A stretch of 53,683 bases of DNA. Origin: a virus. The position numbers and the translations under genes were made by a program. The notes under the pieces were generated by a model. It searched no databases, was not told where the DNA came from, and saw only the letters and a program-made list of their open reading frames with translations. Location: positions 5 to 53,687 of IMG/VR virus record IMGVR_UViG_3300000117_004064; one strand, 5' to 3'. Positions 53,082 to 53,683 of this stretch are shown here, one piece after another. How positions within the stretch are numbered: the stretch's first letter is position 1; every line of letters starts with the position of its first letter.

Positions 53082-53683
53082 TTGGAAACTAGAGACCCAA
53101 ATGATTTATTGACACATAAACGATTTGATGTTGCTATTAAGCATATGTATGCGTCGGATTTATCAAGCAATTATTATAAAAATGCATACAAAGAGCATCT
53201 TAAAGTTTGGAATAATTTTCATGAAGGAACACCAAGAAAACAAGGTTTCGAGGATTTTGATAATGCATTTAAATCCATAATTAATAATACTGTTGATGAA
53301 CCAGTTCCAGTAAATCCTGACGGACATGTTGCAAATGGTGGGCATAGATTAGCAGCAGCACTATATCATCAGAGACCTATTAATGTTAGAAACACAAATC
53401 CAAATGAAAATTATCATATCGAGTGTGATTATGAATTCTTTATTAAAAGGGGATTATCACAATCTGTTATGAAAAGAGCAGCATTAGAATATGCAAAGCT
53501 TAAATCTAATACACATATTGTTTGTTTATTTCCTATTGCGCACACTCGTATGCAGGAAGTAATGAATATAATTAATGAATATTGTAATGTTGTCTACCAT
53601 TCTTCTGAAGTGTTAAATACTGAAGGGCAACTTGGTTTGATGAAAGAAATATATCTTTCTGATGGTTGGGCGAGTGAAGAAGG
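53082..53683 (+). CDS. Glycan-cluster protein, 5' part, function unknown
   Basis: It begins at TTG 53082, with AAAAGGA about ten bases upstream; the nearby ATG at 53077 leads to a stop within 12 codons. It stays open to the window end (200 codons). VPVNPDGHVANGGHRLAAAL resembles the ParB/sulfiredoxin-fold GGHR box. The later VVYHSSEVLNTEGQLGLMKE is a block I associate with glycan-locus proteins. The gene runs off the window. Confidence 0.6.
   Translation, partial: METRDPNDLLTHKRFDVAIKHMYASDLSSNYYKNAYKEHLKVWNNFHEGTPRKQGFEDFDNAFKSIINNTVDEPVPVNPDGHVANGGHRLAAALYHQRPINVRNTNPNENYHIECDYEFFIKRGLSQSVMKRAALEYAKLKSNTHIVCLFPIAHTRMQEVMNIINEYCNVVYHSSEVLNTEGQLGLMKEIYLSDGWASEE

Overview
The window is a tightly packed piece of a marine T4-like tailed phage genome. 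It carries UvsX recombinase, a gp41/DnaB-type helicase, ThyX, a class II ribonucleotide reductase, PhoH, a ClpP-like protease, three tRNAs, sigma70-type promoters, and TATAAATA octamers like T4 late promoters. The probable host is an alphaproteobacterium, perhaps of Rhodobacterales type. The reasons are a circularly permuted two-piece tmRNA, a spike-base protein and a 3TM holin resembling gene transfer agent proteins, and tRNAs reading A-ending codons (UUA, AGA, ACA) that a GC-richer host would use rarely. These host arguments are inference.

Layout. 1-1280: Kdo synthesis (kdsA end, kdsB). 1402-5149: ParB-like protein, PD-(D/E)XK nuclease, adenine methyltransferase and an AEP-like primase. 5241-6681: small early proteins, each group behind a strong promoter. 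6693-7202: HNH endonuclease on the minus strand. 7238-7540: the permuted tmRNA, each piece preceded by a late-type octamer. 7593-11619: spike-base protein, a GC-rich chimeric adhesin with seven leucine-rich repeats, and two small partners. 11669-16036: a minus-strand late operon of ten envelope, periplasmic and membrane proteins, including a possible pilin/chaperone pair and a nuclease. 16145-21627: replication and nucleotide genes plus small early proteins. 21693-33640: a late virion block in which eight proteins share a short N-terminus like the T4 capsid-targeting peptide; they include nucleotidyltransferase-like, kinase-like and DNA-binding-like proteins and surround an outer-membrane barrel. 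33720-42180: class II RNR, small nucleases, tRNA-Leu, a ladder of micro-ORFs, and a Toprim gene between diverged direct repeats. 42187-44165: glycine-zipper envelope proteins, tRNA-Arg, a structured non-coding stretch and tRNA-Thr. 44189-46509: GMP reductase, heme oxygenase and a ferredoxin-dependent bilin reductase resembling viral PcyX/PebS. 46514-50130: PhoH, cupin, exonuclease, ClpP-like protease. 50127-53683: surface-glycan genes (nucleotide-sugar dehydrogenase, two glycosyltransferases, sugar methyltransferase, and a partial gene).

How it fits together. The early promoters share a -10 region and leader, and three carry the same 27-bp upstream element with an A-tract. Nucleotide supply (ThyX, RNR, GuaC) and replication genes serve DNA synthesis. 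The late block would build the head and load it with proteins to be injected. The glycan, Kdo, lipoprotein and barrel genes point to extensive remodelling of the host envelope. The most striking parts are the permuted tmRNA with two possible promoters, the heme-to-bilin pair in a phage with alphaproteobacterial features, the predicted injected-protein cassette, and the minus-strand envelope operon. No sequence search was run; family names rest on motif recognition.
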